The notes under the pieces are model-generated. The model was given only the letters and a program-made list of their open reading frames with translations. It did no database searches and was not told where the DNA came from. Shown here piece after piece: positions 59,305 to 64,000 of a DNA stretch of 64,000 nucleotides. Numbering within the stretch: position 1 is the stretch's first letter; each line of letters starts with the position of its first letter. This stretch comes from Lytechinus variegatus (Eukaryota > Echinodermata > Echinoidea > Temnopleuroida > Toxopneustidae): contig NC_054751.1 in assembly GCF_018143015.1 (NCBI RefSeq), positions 15,857,292-15,921,291 on the forward strand. The letters are read 5' to 3'. A program made the position numbers and the translations under genes.

Positions 59305-60015
59305 CTTGTTTGCTGTTACCTCAAGTGATGTTCATGCAAGCTCCACTCCACTTCACTACTGCTACACTACATTGTACACTCCACCTACTCGTACTTCAAG
59401 TCAGTGGACTCGTTCAGATACTTCGAGTGGCAAAGTTAGGAAAAAAGGATATTTTTGTAAAAATTGTCCGAAAAAGACATCAACAATAAATAAAAGCTTA
59501 ATTTCTTACTATACATTTTTATTTCACTGGATATCCATCCTCCGGTTATCCTCAAAATTCGTGATTTTGGGCCAGTATCTAATTCCTCACACATTTTATT
59601 CACGGCTGATTTCAAAACATCGCATGCGAGGGTCGCAGGTCAAACAGCATGAATATTTATATTATATTGGATGGCTCAGTCAGAATGGATTACCAGAAAT
59701 ATTCCAAGAGTTTGGGAAAATATTCCACAGATTTGTGGAATATTTTCCCAAACTCTTGGAATATTTCTGGTATTCCATTCTGAGACATCCAATATAATAT
59801 AAATATTCATAGTGTTTGACTTGCAACCCTTGCACATGCGCATGCGGTGTTTCGAAATCAGCCATGAATAATACGTTACTGATACTGGCTCTAAATCACC
59901 AATTTTGAGGATACCTGGAGGTCACCGATTTGACGTTTGGGTAGGTGGAGCGTAGTGTAGTGGTAGTGAAGTGGAGTAGAGCCTGCACAAACATCACTTG
60001 AGGTAGTTTGCTGTA
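59305..60015. mobile_element. Long near-perfect hairpin (foldback) element
   Basis: The two arms meet at about 59731. The central stem 59693-59729 / 59734-59770 is 37 bp with no mismatch and a 4-base loop (gatt). Pairing continues outward through gaatatttatattatattgg, the tgcgaggg/ccctcgca-type part and out to cctcaagtgatgtt / aacatcacttgagg, with indels. No coding content. It lies in the intron after the KIAA0232-like exon. Confidence 0.85.
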
Positions 60016-60966
60016 GCCTGTATATGTACAAGTGTACAACTCGACCGACCCTAGTCAATCCTGCTGACTTTTATTAGGTAGTCTGTTATGTGCTGTATAT
60101 TATGGATCACCTATTCATTTTGTAAGAATTTGCTTTTTAGGTGGTCTGTCATTTATGACAGATCACCTCTTAATTTCGTCAGAATATTCTTATTTTTATT
60201 ATTATTTATTTATTTATTTTTACGGATTTTCTTGTCGCCAGGTTATCTCAAAATAGACTTAATCAATATCATTGAATTTCATGTCATCTAAAGGATCTAT
60301 CATGGACACGTCAAAATAAGCTTTTCAAGGTCATCGGGTCATGATGACGTCATCTAGGCGCCATTTTGTAAAATCACATTATCAATCATATCTCCATTAT
60401 CAATTATCAAAAATCAATTAAATTAACATCACATCAACTTCAGGTCAAAGGTCATCAGGTCATGTCATCAAAGGTCACCTGGAGGTCACGACGCGCACGT
60501 ACGCGCGCGTCAAAATTTCAAAAAGCTCAAAATCACTTTTTGACCGAACGAGAGTACGTTTCAGGTCATTTTAAGCATTTCAAAAATTTGCGCGCGCACG
60601 TATGCGCGCGCGTTTCCGCGCGTTACACCTTAACGAAACTCAGAAACACCGTTTTTTTTACATCATTGCATTGATAATATAATTCTGAGCAATTTGATAC
60701 CAAATTTAGCTCTCTACGACCATTAATGACGAAATTAACACCCGTTAAACTCTGCAGCACGTGTGCGTGCGAGCTCTCACTATAGGCCATATATGGGCAA
60801 AAACATGCCTATTGAAAATTCACTGTAGCTCTTTAAATAGTCCGTTGACCCCCCATTTTTTTTTCATATATCGATAGAGTATGATTTGTAGATTCGATTT
60901 CATGTCATCAATGTCCCTAAATTATATCATGACGTCATCAAAATGGCGCCTAAACTAAAAATTTCA

Positions 60967-62096
60967 TTTTTGTCTCACCTGCGAAGCAAAGTGAGACTAT
61001 AGGCGCCGCTTTTCCGACGGCGACGGCGACGGCGGCGGCGACGGCGGCGGCGGCGTCAACATCAAATCTTAACCTGAGGTTAAGTTTTTGAAATGACGTC
61101 ATAACTTAGAAAGTATATGGACCTAGTTAATAAAACTTGGCCATAAGGTTAATCAAGTATTACTGAACATCCTATTAGAGTTTCATGTCACATGACCAAG
61201 GTCAAAGGTCATTTAGGGTCAATGAACTTAGACCATGTTGGAGGAATCAACATCGAAATCTTAACCTGAGGTTAAGTTTTTGAAATGTCATCATAACTTA
61301 GAAAATATATGGACCTAGTTCATGAAACTTGGACATTAGGTTAATCAAGTATCACTGAACATCCTACATGAGTTTCACGTCACATGACCAAGGTCAAAGG
61401 TCATTTAGGGTCAATGAACTTTGGCCGAATTGGGGATATCTGTTGAATTCCCATCATAACTTTGAAAGTTTATAGATCTGATTCATGAAACTTGGAGACA
61501 ATAGTAATCAAGCATCACTGAAAATTTTGTGCAAGTTTCAGGTCTCATGATAAAGGTCAAAGGTCATTTAGGGTCAATGAACTTTTGCCGAATCGGGGGT
61601 ATCTGTTGAATTACCATCATAACTTTGAAAGTTTATTGGTCTAGTTCATTAAACTTGGACATTAGAGTAATCAAGTATCACTGAACATCCTGTGCGCGTT
61701 TCAGTTCACATGACCAAGGTCAAAGGTCAATGAACTTTGGCCGAATTGGGTGTATCTGTTGAATTACCATCATAACTTTGAAAGTTAATGGATCTGATTC
61801 ATGAAACTTGTACATAAGAGTAATCAAGTATCACTGAACATCCTGTTCGAGTTTCAGGTCACATGATCAAGGTCAAAGGTCATGTAAGGTCAATGAACTT
61901 TGGCCATGTTGGGGTTTTTTGTTGAATAACCATCATATCTCTGTAAGTTTATTGGTCTAGTTCATAAAAAGTGGACATAAGAGTAACCATGTATCACTGA
62001 ACATCTTGTGTGAGTTAGAGTAGTATTCAAAGTCAGCACTGCTGCTATATTAAACCGCGTGATGCAGGTGAGACGGCCAGAGGCATTCCACTTGTT
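60967..62096 (+). repeat. DR1-A element, complete copy
   Basis: Left tip GTCTCACCTGCGAAGCAAAG with gtgagactataggcgccgct and a (GGCGAC)n stretch; right tip gatgcaggtgagacggccag...ccacttg. The tips hold an inverted pair GTCTCACCTGC / GCAGGTGAGAC. Six internal units of about 150-200 bp share atcataactt(t/a)gaaagt, tcatgaaacttgg, caagtatcactgaacatcct and GGTCACATGACCAAGGTCAA. Five exact AGGTCAAAGGTCA lie at about 61199, 61390, 61554, 61727 and 61869. No open frame of interest. Confidence 0.85.
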
Positions 62097-62560
62097 TCAA
62101 AAATGACGTCATCAAATTTATGCAAATTTGGTTGTAACTTCTCGAATATAGATTGTTTTTCGCCCGGATTTCGATATGTTGTAGTTTAGAATGTACTCTT
62201 TCTCCTTAGTCACCATGAATTTTCGTTTTGAGAAACGCATCATTGCGTAAAACAGCGATAAAAAGAGGCATGTCATTTTTCCTCATTTTGCGTGTAATCT
62301 CTATGGGACATGACTTTTTCTCAAAACTAGATTCGACATTCCGCTATTTCGTGAGACATATCTCCATTGTTTCTTGTCAGTTTCCCCTGAGCTTTTAGTA
62401 TGTTGTAGCTGAGATTCTGGGCTATCGGAAGTGTGCCCTCCATTTTTTGATCAGATGCCGGGATCATGCCCGTATTTCGCTTGCAAAATTGGAATTGTAA
62501 TTCTCAAAATTGCTTACGTGTAATCTCTATGGGGAATATCGTGGCTCAATGGATAACGCA

Positions 62561-62749
62561 TTTGACGTGTTGGTCCGTGTTGCTGACGTGTTGGTCCGTG
62601 TTGCTGACGTGTTGGTCCGTGTAGCTGACGTGTAGGTCCGTGTTGCTGACGTGTTGGTCCGTGTTGCTGACGTGTTGGTCCGTGTAGCTGACGTGTTGGT
62701 CCGTGTAGCTGACGTGTAGGTCCGTGTTGCTGACGTGTTTGTCCGTGTT
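62561..62749 (+). repeat. 21-bp minisatellite, nine units
   Basis: Units of GCTGACGTGTTGGTCCGTGT plus T or A, with three or four variants arranged so that the pair at units 3-4 recurs at 7-8. Each has the TGACGTG core. A degenerate continuation (ccgtgttcatgccgtgtt) runs to about 62890. The minus-strand 7-residue repeat protein is a by-product. Confidence 0.92.
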
Positions 62750-63489
62750 GACTACGTGCTCTGCCGGCATGATCCGTGTAGATCCGTGTGAAGCTGCCGT
62801 GTTCATGCCGTGTTCAGTCATCTGGGGCAAAACTATCCCGGACCTCCCCTGATCATGCCGGCATTGCCGTGTTGATCCGTGAAGATCTGTGTCTATAAAT
62901 CATGATGGCGAGAATAAAGACAGACCACCTAATTCGTCCGCATGACGAATTAAATTCTAGTTTATTTTTTATTCTTACACTTTACAGCCAAAGTTTGTTC
63001 CCAAGTTATCTCAGAATCACTATTAATCTAGGTCTTCCATGGCCATGTGCACCCACTCAATCGATTGTGTTTTTACCTTGCCATGAATGATATCCCCACA
63101 CATTCACATCAGGAAAAAATAGGGACCATTTTTAAAAGTTAGGGTGAATTCACTTCCAAAATTATGGATTTAATGATCCATTTTTATTCCAGAGTTCTGA
63201 GGGTGAGTCGACCAATCATGATCCACTCTATGAGCAAGCTACATGTACAGTGTACATGTAGCTGCGCCGATCTCGAAAGCATTGTGCAATAACACTTGGA
63301 GCCAATTTAAGAATCACTGATTGCAACAGTGATCATTTCGATTAACATGTTAAACGCTGCAAAAACAAGCTCCTCAAATTGACAATAATAAATAAAATCA
63401 ATATTGATAACTTGAGCGGTGGTGCCTATGAGGCTAATGTACGTTGAGGTGGTTGTAATGTGAGGCTAATGTATTTGCCAAACCCACAG
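62750..63489. other. Intron sequence, perfect short hairpin
   Basis: CTACATGTACAGTGTACATG then TAG at about 63239-63261 is a perfect palindrome around a single G. Nothing else recognised. Confidence 0.5.
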
Positions 63490-63571
63490 GAGACAAAATA
63501 TATCCCGGCGATTTTTAAGGAAATAGCAGCTTCTCTAATGAATCTGCTACATGAGAAACACAGGATCCTGA
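63490..63571 (+). CDS. KIAA0232: Possible second coding exon of the KIAA0232 orthologue
   Basis: After an AG at 63488-63489 the phase 0 frame reads ETKYIPAIFKEIAASLMNLL, then HEKHRIL, before gtaatc. Human KIAA0232 has SSGIETLVEELCSRLKDLQS at the equivalent point, right after the match in the first exon. Pattern similarity is weak, the acceptor tract is poor, and the donor is not strong, so it is a candidate only. Confidence 0.3.
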
Positions 63572-64000
63572 GTAATCAAAACCCGATTTTTGTTTCCCTT
63601 TCGTTTGTATGTTTTGATTTTTTCTTCATACTATGCCAGTCTTTGGGTTGGAGAATCATCTTGGCTCAACCTGCGATTAAGGGCCTAACGGCAGGTTTAC
63701 CTGGACTGTACTCGTTGTACGGGTTACACGAGCTTGCGATGCTTTGCTGAAATTATGAGTCTGCATCTTGATAGCTCCATGATTGCGTGCTGTGTAAATA
63801 TCTGGCGCTAGCATCCCTCGCAGCCAGTAGTGGGCTGGCACGCTGGAGCGCCTAGCCAGTAACGGCCCTGTAATAATTACGGGGGTGACTTGCAGTTTTT
63901 ATTTCGCCCCCCGTAAAAATATTTTTGGGCCATTTCGGGGGCGCTCCGAGGCATTTCCGGGGCCAATTCGCCTGCCGCCCCTGTGTATTTTTTTCCCTGT
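63572..64000. other. Window end, hAT-like G-rich fragments
   Basis: cagtaacggccctg (about 63856) and G/C-runs at 63880-63985 look like ends of hAT-like MITEs. No exon recognised. Confidence 0.35.

Larger units (their letters stand above)
60138..62937. repeat. Candidate larger element with AGGTGGTCTGTC ends
   Basis: aggtggtctgtc at 60138 and its reverse complement (gacagaccacct) at about 62920 face each other, each next to a Thr/Asp-like gacgaatta or ttaatttcgtc phrase. The interior is unique apart from the nested DR1-A copy and the 21-bp repeat. Tentative. Confidence 0.35.

Noticed and set aside
62561-62749. Second CRISPR-like array
   Set aside because: 21-bp head-to-tail minisatellite without spacers.
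1-64000. Old retroviral, LTR or Polinton-type element
   Set aside because: I found no recognisable polymerase, capsid, integrase or envelope-like reading and no convincing pair of long terminal direct repeats; the 29-bp direct repeat around 35.97-36.87 kb is too short and lies in tract sequence.

Overview
The window looks like a nuclear genome segment from an invertebrate deuterostome, most likely an echinoderm such as a sea urchin. The reasons are small exons in large AT-rich introns, a dense load of short non-autonomous DNA elements, and two genes whose proteins I recognise as animal-specific. The species call is inference. I see no bacterial features, no CRISPR array and no recognisable retroviral, LTR or Polinton-type coding region.

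Layout: (1) 0.3-22.9 kb, + strand: scattered exons of a broken gene of an uncharacterised invertebrate family (DUF7869-like, recognised by pattern only). The first 10 kb also holds a large inverted-end repeat structure, a hAT-like element full of the stable mini-hairpin motif GCGAAGC, a Tc1-like MITE and purine/pyrimidine tracts. (2) 15-27.6 kb: nested TTAA-flanked MITEs (three families) and an interspersed repeat carrying nuclear-receptor-type direct repeats (AGGTCAAAGGTCA). (3) 27.8-30.8 kb: a 33-bp satellite of about 90 copies, each with a 16-bp palindrome. (4) 31.1-46.7 kb, + strand: ten exons for the C-terminal part of a prominin, ending at its stop codon. Its 9.2-kb intron holds about 6.5 kb of pyrimidine-rich DNA, an intact minus-strand tRNA-Lys(CTT) and a decayed duplicate of that tRNA. 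(5) 47.1-55 kb: a GAT microsatellite, a hAT-like MITE, and a 744-bp foldback element. (6) 55.5 kb: the first recognisable coding exon of a KIAA0232 orthologue (+), with a possible second exon at 63.5 kb. (7) 57.3-62.9 kb: two families of tandem-repeat elements with the same hormone-response-element-like core, a long hairpin with a perfect 37-bp stem, and a 21-bp minisatellite.

The two live-looking host genes (prominin, KIAA0232) share a strand and are otherwise unrelated; nothing suggests they work together. The most unusual content is the repeat system. Two otherwise diverged element families keep an E-box plus AGGTCA direct-repeat core, and 14 exact copies of the 13-bp direct repeat occur in 64 kb. 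Three different TTAA MITEs are stacked end to end at a single target inside one such element.
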